A stretch of DNA of 64,000 nucleotides, taken from assembly GCF_001718315.1 (NCBI RefSeq), contig NZ_CP013362.1, positions 682,001 through 746,000 on the forward strand, given 5' to 3'. Below, in pieces: positions 10,910 through 18,335 of the stretch. The notes beneath the pieces are model-generated. The model was given only the letters and a program-made list of their open reading frames with translations. It made no database searches and was not told the DNA's origin. The position numbers and the translations under genes were made by a program. This stretch comes from Burkholderia diffusa. Lineage in GTDB: Bacteria; Pseudomonadota; Gammaproteobacteria; Burkholderiales; Burkholderiaceae. Positions within the stretch are counted from its first letter, which is position 1, and each line of letters begins with the position of its first letter.

Positions 10910-12319
10910 TCAGCACGTGAAGATCTTGCCGGGATTCATCAGGTTGCGCGGATCGAGCGCGAGCTTGATCGCGCGCATCGCGTCGATCGCGTTATCGCCG
11001 TGCTCCTTCGGCAGGAAGCGCATCTTGTGCAGGCCGACGCCGTGCTCGCCGGTGCAGGTGCCGCCGAGGCGCAGCGCGCGTTCGACGATCCGGTCGTTGA
11101 TGCGTTCGGCTTCGTCGATTTCCTCTGGCTTGTCGGGGTCGATCAGGATCGCGACGTGGAAATTGCCGTCGCCGACGTGGCCGACGATCGGGCAGGGCAG
11201 CGACGATGCGCGCAGGTCGGCTTCGGTTTCCTCGACGCAGGCGGCGAGCTGCGAGATCGGCACGCACACGTCGGTCGTCACCGCGCGGCAGCCGGGTTTC
11301 AGTTGCAGCATCGCGAAGTACGCGTTGTGACGCGCGGCCCAGAGCCGCGTGCGATCCTCGGGGCGGGTCGCCCATTCGAAGCCCTGGCCGTTGTTCTGGC
11401 CCGCGAGCGTCTGCACGAGCTCGGCCTGTTCCTTCACGCCGGCTTCGGTGCCGTGGAATTCGAAGAACAGCGTCGGCGCTTCGGTGAGCGTCAGGTTCGA
11501 GTGGCGGTTGATCGATCGCACGGCGAGCGAGTCGACGAACTCGACGCGCGCGATCGGCACGCCGATCTGGATCGTCTCGATCACGGTGCGCACCGCGTCG
11601 CCCATCGACGGGAACGTGCAGATCGCGGCCGACACGGCTTCGGGCAGCGGATGCAGGCGCAGCGTGATCTCGGTGATCACGCCGAGCGTGCCTTCGGAGC
11701 CGACGAACAGCCGCGTGAGGTCGTAGCCGGCCGACGACTTGCGCGCGCGCGAGCCCGTCTTCACGACACGGCCGTCGGCCAGCACGGCCGTGAGGCCGAG
11801 CACGTTCTCGCGCATGGTTCCATAGCGCACGGCGTTGGTGCCCGATGCGCGAGTCGCGGTCATTCCGCCGATGCTGGCGTCGGCGCCCGGATCGATCGGG
11901 AAGAACAGGCCGGTGTCGCGCAGCGCTTCGTTGAGCGCCTTGCGCGTGATACCCGGTTCGACCGTGACGGTCAGGTCTTCCGCGTTGATCGACAACACGC
12001 GGTTCATTTCCGACAGGTCGAGCGAGACGCCGCCGCGCACGGCGAGCAGGTGGCCTTCGAGCGACGAGCCGGCGCCGTACGGGATCAGCGGCACGCTGTA
12101 GAGCGCGCACAGCGACACAACTTCGCGAACTTCGTCGGCGTTGTGGGCGAATACGACGGCGTCGGGCAATTGCGGGTCGAACGGCGATTCGTCGCGGCCG
12201 TGATGGGCGCGCACGGCATCGGCGGTCGACACGCGCTCGCCGAAGGCGGCGCGCAGCGCATCGAGCATGGCGGGGGGCAGCGGGCGGCGCGCGGTGGCCG
12301 GCGGGGCAGGGTGATTCAC
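10910..12319 (-). CDS. FAD-linked oxidase, D-lactate dehydrogenase (cytochrome) type
   Basis: This is a second VAO/PCMH flavoprotein of the GlcD/D-lactate dehydrogenase group (469 aa), only partly similar to the adjacent glcD. The FAD domain has PYGAGSSLEGHLL, GGMTATRASGTNAVRYGTM and SSAGYDLTRLFVGSEGTLG. The end has GHVGDGNFHVA and GEHGVGLHKM. These motifs resemble D-lactate dehydrogenases of the DLD1/LDHD type; D-2-hydroxyglutarate is an alternative substrate I cannot exclude. I choose the GTG at 12319 because AGGAGA lies six bases before it. Placement ahead of glcDEF suggests a joint 2-hydroxyacid oxidation operon. Confidence 0.85.
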   Translation of the reverse strand: MNHPAPPATARRPLPPAMLDALRAAFGERVSTADAVRAHHGRDESPFDPQLPDAVVFAHNADEVREVVSLCALYSVPLIPYGAGSSLEGHLLAVRGGVSLDLSEMNRVLSINAEDLTVTVEPGITRKALNEALRDTGLFFPIDPGADASIGGMTATRASGTNAVRYGTMRENVLGLTAVLADGRVVKTGSRARKSSAGYDLTRLFVGSEGTLGVITEITLRLHPLPEAVSAAICTFPSMGDAVRTVIETIQIGVPIARVEFVDSLAVRSINRHSNLTLTEAPTLFFEFHGTEAGVKEQAELVQTLAGQNNGQGFEWATRPEDRTRLWAARHNAYFAMLQLKPGCRAVTTDVCVPISQLAACVEETEADLRASSLPCPIVGHVGDGNFHVAILIDPDKPEEIDEAERINDRIVERALRLGGTCTGEHGVGLHKMRFLPKEHGDNAIDAMRAIKLALDPRNLMNPGKIFTC

Positions 12320-12459
12320 GAATGTCTCCTGTCGACTGCTTGTCAAACTTTCGGCCCATTCTACGCTGTAACGCCCGCTGCGCCCGCCGCCGCGGGCTGC
12401 GATAATCGCGTTCCTACGCAACCGGGCCGCATCACGGCCGCGCACGAAAGGACATTCGC

Positions 12460-13011
12460 ATGGGCAACCGCTTGAGCAAGATCGCGACGCGCACGGGCGA
12501 CGACGGCACCACCGGCCTCGGCGACGGACGGCGCATCGGCAAGGACGACGCGCGGATCGTCGCGATCGGCGACGTCGACGAACTGAACTCGAACCTCGGC
12601 GTGCTGCTCGCCGAGCCGCTGCCGGACGACGTGCGCACTGCGCTGGTCACGGTCCAGCACGACCTGTTCGATCTCGGCGGCGAGCTGTGCATTCCCGGCC
12701 ATGCGGTACTCGACGACACGCACCTCGCGCGCCTCGACCGGTGGCTCGCCGACTACAACGCGACGCTGCCGCCGCTGAAGGAATTCATCCTGCCGGCCGG
12801 CTCGCGCGCGGCGTCGCTCGCGCACGTGTGCCGGACGGTGTGCAGGCGCGCCGAGCGCTCGATCGTCGCGCTCGGGCGTACCGACACGCTCAATGATGCG
12901 CCGCGGCGTTACGTGAACCGGCTGTCGGACCTGCTGTTCGTGCTGGCGCGCGTGCTGAACCGCGCGGACGGCGGGGCGGACGTGCTGTGGGAGCGCGGGC
13001 GCGCCCGCTGA
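12460..13011 (+). CDS. Cob(I)alamin adenosyltransferase, PduO type
   Basis: The enzyme transfers the adenosyl group of ATP to cob(I)alamin, making coenzyme B12. The N-terminal ATP-binding loop TRTGDDGTTGLGDG is intact. So are the conserved GDVDELNSNLG helix and the C-terminal CRTVCRRAERSIVALG segment with the catalytic Arg and Glu. Length is 183 aa, typical of PduO-type single-domain enzymes. GAAAGGA precedes the ATG. It diverges from the FAD-oxidase operon and lies just upstream of hmp without an obvious functional link. Confidence 0.93.
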   Translation: MGNRLSKIATRTGDDGTTGLGDGRRIGKDDARIVAIGDVDELNSNLGVLLAEPLPDDVRTALVTVQHDLFDLGGELCIPGHAVLDDTHLARLDRWLADYNATLPPLKEFILPAGSRAASLAHVCRTVCRRAERSIVALGRTDTLNDAPRRYVNRLSDLLFVLARVLNRADGGADVLWERGRAR

Positions 13012-13064
13012 CGCCCGGCAGCGTTTTTGCGCGGTGCGACAATTTGCCCGAGGGAGATCGATTT

Positions 13065-13093
13065 TTAAACATGTATTGTATGTGCATGTTTAA
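13065..13093 (+). promoter_or_regulatory. NsrR-type operator upstream of hmp
   Basis: There is a perfect 9-bp inverted repeat, TTAAACATG - 11 bases - CATGTTTAA, centred at 13079. Written as 11-1-11 (AACATGTATTG T ATGTGCATGTT) it has the size and symmetry of the NsrR box (AAGATGCATTT N AAATGCATCTT). It ends just before the ribosome binding site of hmp, a place where a repressor could block transcription. NsrR is the usual nitric-oxide-sensing repressor of hmp in proteobacteria; the assignment here is by motif only. Confidence 0.7.
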
Positions 13094-13107
13094 CGGAGAG
13101 AACGAGC

Positions 13108-14316
13108 ATGACCCACATCACCGCTGACCAAATGGCCCGTGTGAAGGCCACCGCCCCCGTCCTGGCCGAGCATGGCGCGACGATTACGAAGCATTTCTAT
13201 CAGCGCATGTTCGCGCGTCATCCGGAACTGAAGAACCTGTTCAACCAGACGCACCAGAAGACCGGCAGCCAGCCCGAAACCCTGGCGAAGGCCGTCTACG
13301 CGTATGCGGCGAACATCGACAATCTCGGCGTGCTCGGCGGCGCGGTGTCGCACATCGCGCACAAGCACGCAAGCCTGAACATCCGCCCCGAGCATTACCC
13401 GATCGTCGGCGAGAACCTGCTCGCGTCGATCGTCGAAGTGCTCGGGGACGCGGTCGATGCGGAGACGCTCGAGGCATGGCGCGTCGCGTACGGCCAGCTC
13501 GCGCAGATCCTGATCGGCGCGGAGGCCGACCTCTACGCGGGCGCCGCGTGGAGCGGTTTCCGTCCGTTCAAGGTCGCCCGCAAGGTGCGTGAAAGCGACG
13601 AGATCACCTCGTTCTACCTGACACCCGCCGACGGCGGCGAGGCGCCGACCTTCGAGCCGGGCCAGTACATCACGGTGAAGCGCTTCGTCGGCGACCTCGG
13701 CGTCGATCAGCCGCGTCAGTACAGCCTGTCCGACGCGCCGCACGGCAAGTGGCTGCGCATCTCGGTGAAGCGCGAGGCCGGCCAGCCGGAGGCCATCCCG
13801 CCCGGCAAGGTGTCGACGCTGATGCATGACGGCGTGGAGGAGGGCGCGATCGTCGAAGTGACCGCGCCGATGGGCGAATTCTCGCTGAAGCGCGGCGTCG
13901 ATACGCCGGTGGTGCTGATCTCCGGCGGCGTCGGCCTGACGCCGATGGTGTCGATGGCATCGACGCTGGTCGGCGAAGGCAGCACGCGCGAGGTGCGGTT
14001 TGTCCACGCATGCCGGTCGGGCGCGGTGCATGCGTTCCGCGACTGGCTGAACGATACGGTGCGCGAACGCGCGAACGTAAAGCGCACGGTGCTGTACGAG
14101 CTGGTCGGCCCGAACGACCGGGGCGGCGTCGATCACGACCTCGAAGGGCGCCTGACGCCGGAGCGCGTGAAGCAATACGCGCTGGTGCCGGATGCCGACT
14201 ACTACGTCTGCGGCCCGATCGCGTTCATGAAGGCGCAACGCGACGCGCTGGTCGCGCTGGGCGTCGAGCCGGAACGCATCAATACCGAGATCTTCGGTTC
14301 GGGTGCGCTCGAGTGA
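13108..14316 (+). CDS. hmp: Flavohaemoglobin Hmp (nitric oxide dioxygenase)
   Basis: Hmp converts nitric oxide and oxygen to nitrate with NAD(P)H, the main aerobic NO detoxification. The globin domain (about residues 1-140) has the proximal haem ligand H87 (AHKHASLNI), the distal Tyr B10 at Y31 (KHFYQRMF) and Gln at Q55, equivalent to H85, Y29 and Q53 of E. coli Hmp. An FAD domain follows (RQYSLSDAP), then the NAD domain (ISGGVGLTPM, YYVCGP). At 402 aa it is full length. The dyad just upstream predicts NO-responsive repression. Confidence 0.97.
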   Translation: MTHITADQMARVKATAPVLAEHGATITKHFYQRMFARHPELKNLFNQTHQKTGSQPETLAKAVYAYAANIDNLGVLGGAVSHIAHKHASLNIRPEHYPIVGENLLASIVEVLGDAVDAETLEAWRVAYGQLAQILIGAEADLYAGAAWSGFRPFKVARKVRESDEITSFYLTPADGGEAPTFEPGQYITVKRFVGDLGVDQPRQYSLSDAPHGKWLRISVKREAGQPEAIPPGKVSTLMHDGVEEGAIVEVTAPMGEFSLKRGVDTPVVLISGGVGLTPMVSMASTLVGEGSTREVRFVHACRSGAVHAFRDWLNDTVRERANVKRTVLYELVGPNDRGGVDHDLEGRLTPERVKQYALVPDADYYVCGPIAFMKAQRDALVALGVEPERINTEIFGSGALE

Positions 14317-14345
14317 GATCCTGACGGCGGTTCCCGCCAACGAAG

Positions 14346-14370
14346 AGGCCCGGCGCGAGCCGGGCCTTGT
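14346..14370. terminator. Terminator hmp / aroG
   Basis: The stem AGGCCCGGC / GCCGGGCCT with a GCGA loop is followed by TGTT on the plus strand. The T tract is short, but the position 30 bases after hmp and between convergent genes fits a terminator. Confidence 0.65.
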
Positions 14371-14429
14371 TCATTGCAGCGCGGGCCGCAGGCCGCGGGC
14401 GGCATGCGCCGCCTCGGCCCTGTCGGCGC

Positions 14430-15503
14430 TCAGTTGCCGCTGCCGCGCGCGACGCGCCGTGCCTTCACCGATTCCGCGAGGCCTTCGAGCACCTTCACGC
14501 TGTCGTCCCACGCGATGCACGCATCGGTGATGCTCTGGCCGTAGGTCAGCGGGCAGCCTTCCTTCAGGTCCTGACGCCCCTCGACGAGGTGCGACTCGAT
14601 CATCACGCCGACAATGCGCTCGTCGCCGGCCGCAACCTGGCGGCCGATGTCCGCGCACACGGGGATCTGGTTCTCGTGCTTCTTCGAGCTGTTCGCGTGG
14701 CTCGCGTCGATCATCAGGCGCGCGGCGAGGCCGGCCTTGCCGATGTCAGCGCAGGCGGCGTTCACGCTGTCCGCGTCGTAGTTCGGCGTCTTGCCGCCGC
14801 GCAGGATCACGTGGCAGTCCTCGTTGCCGGCCGTTGACACGATCGCCGAGTGACCACCCTTGGTCACCGACAGGAAATGGTGCGGCTGCGATGCGGCCTT
14901 GATCGCGTCGACCGCGATCTTCACGTTGCCGTCGGTGCCGTTCTTGAAGCCGACAGGGCACGACAGTCCCGACGCGAGCTCGCGGTGCACCTGCGACTCG
15001 GTCGTGCGCGCGCCGATCGCGCCCCACGAGATCAGATCGGCGATGTACTGCGGGCTGATCATGTCGAGGTACTCGGTCGCGGCCGGCAGCCCCATCTCGT
15101 TGATCTGCAGCAGCAGTTCGCGCGCGGTGCGCAGCCCTTCGTTGATCTTGAAGCTGTTGTCGAGGTGCGGATCGTTGATGAGCCCCTTCCAGCCGACCGT
15201 CGTGCGCGGCTTTTCGAAGTACACGCGCATCACGATTTCCAGCTCGCCCTTGAAGCGCTCGCGCTCCTTCACGAGCCGCCCCGCGTACTCGATCGCCGCC
15301 TTCGTATCGTGGATCGAGCACGGCCCGATCACGACGATCAGCCGGTCATCCATCCCGTGCAGGATGCGGTGCATCGACTGGCGCGAATTGTAGATCAGCT
15401 CGGACGCGGCCTCGGAGCATGCGAATTCGCGGATCAGGTGGGCGGGCGGCGTCAGTTCCTTGAGTTCGCGAATGCGGACGTCGTCGGTGTTGTGCGGGGG
15501 CAT
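14430..15503 (-). CDS. aroG: 3-deoxy-7-phosphoheptulonate (DAHP) synthase, class I
   Basis: This enzyme condenses phosphoenolpyruvate and erythrose-4-phosphate, the first step of the shikimate pathway to Phe, Tyr and Trp. Its 357 aa carry the class I features: IGPCSIHDTKAAIEYA with the metal/PEP-binding Cys, SQVHRELASGLSCPVGFKNGTDG, and a C-terminal DASHANSSKKHENQ metal site. AGGAG is seven bases before the ATG. Expression appears to be controlled by the attenuator upstream (leader peptide at 15696-15761, terminator at 15634-15666), which would sense aromatic amino acid supply. Which amino acid inhibits the enzyme allosterically cannot be read from sequence by eye; Phe- or Tyr-sensitive forms are both possible. 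Confidence 0.95.
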   Translation of the reverse strand: MPPHNTDDVRIRELKELTPPAHLIREFACSEAASELIYNSRQSMHRILHGMDDRLIVVIGPCSIHDTKAAIEYAGRLVKERERFKGELEIVMRVYFEKPRTTVGWKGLINDPHLDNSFKINEGLRTARELLLQINEMGLPAATEYLDMISPQYIADLISWGAIGARTTESQVHRELASGLSCPVGFKNGTDGNVKIAVDAIKAASQPHHFLSVTKGGHSAIVSTAGNEDCHVILRGGKTPNYDADSVNAACADIGKAGLAARLMIDASHANSSKKHENQIPVCADIGRQVAAGDERIVGVMIESHLVEGRQDLKEGCPLTYGQSITDACIAWDDSVKVLEGLAESVKARRVARGSGN

Positions 15504-15633
15504 GCTGTTTCTCCTAATTTTGCGGGCGCCGTTCGGTTAGTGCGCGTGCGGCAGATTCATCAATTCAAGCGATTCAGTGATTTCGGTCGGGGCCGCGGGA
15601 TCCGCTGGGGCGGCGACCGGGTGGCGAAGGGCG

Positions 15634-15666
15634 AAAAAAAACCGCCGGGTTCGCCGGCGGTTTTTT
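15634..15666 (-). terminator. Attenuator terminator in the aroG leader
   Basis: Read on the minus strand, CCGCCGG - CGAAC - CCGGCGG is followed by eight T. This is a strong intrinsic terminator located between the leader peptide and aroG. Its upstream arm, extended to CCGCCGGCG (15652-15660), is complementary over nine bases (one G-U) to CGCTGGCGG in the leader (15710-15718). That pairing would form an alternative antiterminator. Confidence 0.82.
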
Positions 15667-15695
15667 CGGGAATTTCGGTTGCGCTTTACGCGCCA

Positions 15696-15761
15696 TCAAC
15701 CCTCTCGATCCGCCAGCGGTCTGAGATGCCAAAAAAAGTAAAAATAAAACTTGGCGGACAT
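15696..15761 (-). CDS. aroG leader peptide, 21 aa, Phe/Tyr/Trp-rich
   Basis: A 21-codon ORF begins MSAKFYFYFFW, with seven aromatic codons in a row at positions 5-11, and ends LADREG-stop. Such runs are diagnostic of leader peptides that measure charged tRNA supply, as in pheA and trp attenuation. RNA segment 1 (TCCGCCA, codons 2-4, 15752-15758) can pair with segment 2 (TGGCGGA, 15709-15715). Segment 2 can instead pair with the upstream arm of the terminator. A ribosome stalled on the aromatic codons covers segment 1 and frees segment 2; one that reaches the stop codon covers segment 2. No clear Shine-Dalgarno is seen before the ATG, which is the weak point. Confidence 0.75.
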   Translation of the reverse strand: MSAKFYFYFFWHLRPLADREG

Positions 15762-15798
15762 GACGGAGATTTGGTTCGTCAAAAAAGTTGATTCGGAA

Positions 15799-15827
15799 TT
15801 TATACCCGGTCGCCGGCCCGCTGGCAA
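15799..15827 (-). promoter_or_regulatory. aroG: Sigma-70 promoter of the aroG leader
   Basis: On the minus strand TTGCCA (15822-15827) and TATAAA (15799-15804) are separated by exactly 17 bases. Transcription would start near 15792, about 30 bases before the leader peptide, and run through the attenuator into aroG. Confidence 0.72.
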
Positions 15828-15851
15828 CCGGGGGTGCTCGAAAATGCGGAC

Positions 15852-15883
15852 AATCCGCGCGTTTCTGTCAAAATGCGCGGATT
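15852..15883 (-). terminator. Hairpin after tldD, possible terminator
   Basis: The arms AATCCGCGC and GCGCGGATT form a perfect 9-bp stem with a 14-base loop, starting 19 bases past the tldD stop. There is no good T run on the minus strand, so it may be an RNA-stabilising hairpin or a weak terminator. Confidence 0.4.
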
Positions 15884-15901
15884 ATCTGCGCCGCGATGCG
15901 G

Positions 15902-17368
15902 TTATGCCGTACCGCCGACCGTCATCTTGTCGATCCGCAGGGTCGGCTGGCCGACGCCGACCGGCACGCTCTGACCTTCCTTGCCGCACACGCCGACGCC
16001 CGAGTCGAGCGACATGTCGTTGCCGATCATGCTCACGTACTTCAGCGATTCCGGGCCGCTGCCGATCAGCGTCGCGCCCTTCACCGGGTACGTGATCTTG
16101 CCGTTCTCGATCATGTATGCCTCGGACGCCGAGAACACGAACTTGCCGTTCGTGATGTCGACCTGGCCACCGCCGAAGTTCACCGCGTACAGGCCGTTCT
16201 TCACCGACGCGATGATCTCCTGCGGATCCTTGTCGCCGTTCAGCATGTACGTGTTGGTCATGCGCGGCATCGGCAGCGCCGCATACGACTCGCGCCGTGC
16301 GTTGCCGGTGACGGGCATCTTCATCAGGCGCGCGTTCAGCGTGTCCTGGATGTAGCCCTTCAGGATGCCGTCCTCGATCAGCGTCGTGCACTGCGTCGGG
16401 TTGCCTTCGTCGTCGATGTTCAGCGAGCCGCGGCGATTCGGCAGCGTGCCGTCGTCGACCACCGTCACGCCCTTCGCGGCGACCTGCTCGCCGATGCGGC
16501 CGGCGAACGCCGACGAGCCCTTGCGGTTGAAGTCGCCCTCGAGGCCATGGCCGATCGCCTCGTGCAGCAGCACGCCCGGCCAGCCCGGCCCGAGCACGAC
16601 CGTCATCGCGCCGGCCGGGGCCGGGCGCGCGTCGAGATTCACGAGTGCCGCGTGCACGGCATCGTCGACGTAGCGCGACAGCACTTCGTCGGTGAAGTAG
16701 CCGTAGTCGAAGCGACCGCCGCCGCCGCCGGAGCCGATCTCGCGGCGGCCGTTCTGTTCGGCGATCACCGTGACCGACACACGCACGAGCGGGCGGATGT
16801 CGGCCGCGAGCGCGCCGTCGCTGCGCGCGACCAGCACGACGTCGTATTCGCCGGCGAGGCCCGCCATCACCTGCGTGACGCGCGGGTCGCGCCCGCGCGC
16901 CATTTGCTCGATGCGCTCGAGCAACTTGACCTTGGCCGTTGCATCGAGCGACGCGAGCGGATCGGACGGCAGGTACAGGTCGCGGCCCGAGATGCCCTTC
17001 AGCGAAGTCGCGGCCTTGATCTTCTGGCGGCCACCGCCGGCCGCCGCGATCGCCTTGGTGGCCGCGGCCGCCTGGGCGATCGCCTCCGGCGACAGGTCGT
17101 CCGAGTACGCGAACGCGGTGCGGTCGCCCGCGACCGCGCGCACGCCGACGCCTTGATCGATGCTGAAGCTGCCCGACTTCACGATGCCTTCCTCGAGGCT
17201 CCACGCTTCGCTGCGGGTCGCCTGGAAGTACAGGTCCGCGTAGTCGACGCGATGCGTGAAGATGTCGGCGATCGTGCGCGTGAGCAGGCTCTCGTCGAGG
17301 CCGTACGGCGTGAGGAGGATGTCCTTCGCCAGCGCAAGATTGCGGATGCCGGGTTCGATGATGTTCAT
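15902..17368 (-). CDS. tldD: Metalloprotease subunit TldD
   Basis: TldD pairs with TldE/PmbA to form a zinc protease that trims unfolded or modified peptides (microcin B17, CcdA in E. coli). The 488-residue protein has the metal motif HEAIGHGLEGDFNRKG, with two His and a following Glu, near residue 260. It ends with the GVCGKEGQSVPVGVGQP segment containing the Cys that acts as a metal ligand in this family. The start is at MNIIEPGIRNLAL. It lies downstream of a nitrilase-type gene and yhdP on the same strand; the yhdP-tldD neighbourhood is also found in enterobacteria. Confidence 0.95.
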   Translation of the reverse strand: MNIIEPGIRNLALAKDILLTPYGLDESLLTRTIADIFTHRVDYADLYFQATRSEAWSLEEGIVKSGSFSIDQGVGVRAVAGDRTAFAYSDDLSPEAIAQAAAATKAIAAAGGGRQKIKAATSLKGISGRDLYLPSDPLASLDATAKVKLLERIEQMARGRDPRVTQVMAGLAGEYDVVLVARSDGALAADIRPLVRVSVTVIAEQNGRREIGSGGGGGRFDYGYFTDEVLSRYVDDAVHAALVNLDARPAPAGAMTVVLGPGWPGVLLHEAIGHGLEGDFNRKGSSAFAGRIGEQVAAKGVTVVDDGTLPNRRGSLNIDDEGNPTQCTTLIEDGILKGYIQDTLNARLMKMPVTGNARRESYAALPMPRMTNTYMLNGDKDPQEIIASVKNGLYAVNFGGGQVDITNGKFVFSASEAYMIENGKITYPVKGATLIGSGPESLKYVSMIGNDMSLDSGVGVCGKEGQSVPVGVGQPTLRIDKMTVGGTA

Positions 17369-17456
17369 GCGGGTATCGAGGGTTCTCAAAAAGTTGTCGG
17401 GTGCGTTCTGGGCAGATGGGTTGGCCGGGCGGCGTTTCAAGCGCCGGGGCAGCGGT

Positions 17457-18284
17457 TCAGGCCAGCACGCGATGCCGCCACGCGGGCAGGCTCTGGCGCA
17501 CATCGGCGATGCGCTGCGGATCGAGCGCGCCGGTCACGACGCTCGCGCCTTCGTCGCGGACCGCGACGATCTCGCCCCACGGGTCGATCAGCATGCTGTG
17601 GCCCCAGGTGCGCCGGCCGTTCTCGTGCTTGCCGCCTTGCGCGGCCGCGAGCACATAACACTGGTTCTCGACGGCCCGCGCGCGCAGCAGCATGTCCCAG
17701 TGCGCGCGGCCCGTCGTATACGTAAACGCCGATGGCACGACGATCAGCGCGCAGTCGCCCATCCTGCGATACAGCTCCGGAAAGCGCAGATCGTAACAGA
17801 CCGACAGGCCCACCCGCCCGAACGGCGCGTCGAACGCGACGACGGTGTCGCCCGCGCGGATCGTGCGCGCCTCGTCGAACGATTCGTCGCCTTTCTCGAA
17901 GTTGAATAGGTGGATCTTGTCGTAGCGCGCTGCTTCGTGGCCGGTCGGGTCGAATACGAGCGTCGTGTTCAGCACGCGATCGGGTTCGGGCGCCTTCAGC
18001 GGCAGCGTGCCGCCGATCACCCAGATGCCGTGACGGTGCGCGGCCTCCGAGAGGAAGCGCTGGATCGGGCCGTCGCGGTAGGGTTCGGCGAGCGCGAGCT
18101 TGTCGGTGTCGCGATGGCCCATGAAGCAGAAATACTCGGGCAGCAGCACGAGCTGCGCGCCGTCGCCGGCCGCTTCCGCGATCAGGCGGCCGGCTTCGGC
18201 GAGATTGCGTGCGACGTCCGGCGTGCTCACCATCTGCAGCGCGGCGACCCGAAAGGGTGTGGCGGAACGGGTGTGATCGGTCAT
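17457..18284 (-). CDS. Nit1-type carbon-nitrogen hydrolase (probable deaminated-glutathione amidase)
   Basis: This member of the nitrilase superfamily is 275 aa long. The catalytic triad is visible as E50 (LLPEYF), K123 (YDKIHLF) and C163 ([13 protein letters not shown]). The HLFNFE...F/Y-rich signature and its close spacing match the Nit1/YbeM branch, whose members hydrolyse deaminated glutathione as metabolite repair. Substrate assignment is by family resemblance only. It lies between yhdP and tldD, all leftward with short gaps (51 and 88 bases), so it is probably co-transcribed. Confidence 0.85.
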   Translation of the reverse strand: MTDHTRSATPFRVAALQMVSTPDVARNLAEAGRLIAEAAGDGAQLVLLPEYFCFMGHRDTDKLALAEPYRDGPIQRFLSEAAHRHGIWVIGGTLPLKAPEPDRVLNTTLVFDPTGHEAARYDKIHLFNFEKGDESFDEARTIRAGDTVVAFDAPFGRVGLSVCYDLRFPELYRRMGDCALIVVPSAFTYTTGRAHWDMLLRARAVENQCYVLAAAQGGKHENGRRTWGHSMLIDPWGEIVAVRDEGASVVTGALDPQRIADVRQSLPAWRHRVLA

Positions 18285-18335
18285 CGCTGGATCGATTGCG
18301 TCATAAATGGGGTGCGGCCCGGCACCCTGCGCGCG

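Larger units (their letters stand above)
15504..15901 (-). other. tldD-aroG intergenic region holding the aroG control region
   Basis: The 398 non-coding bases are explained, right to left, by a hairpin after tldD, the aroG promoter, the leader peptide, the alternative RNA pairings and the attenuator. About 130 bases of untranslated leader then run to the aroG ribosome binding site, where I see nothing specific. Confidence 0.75.
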
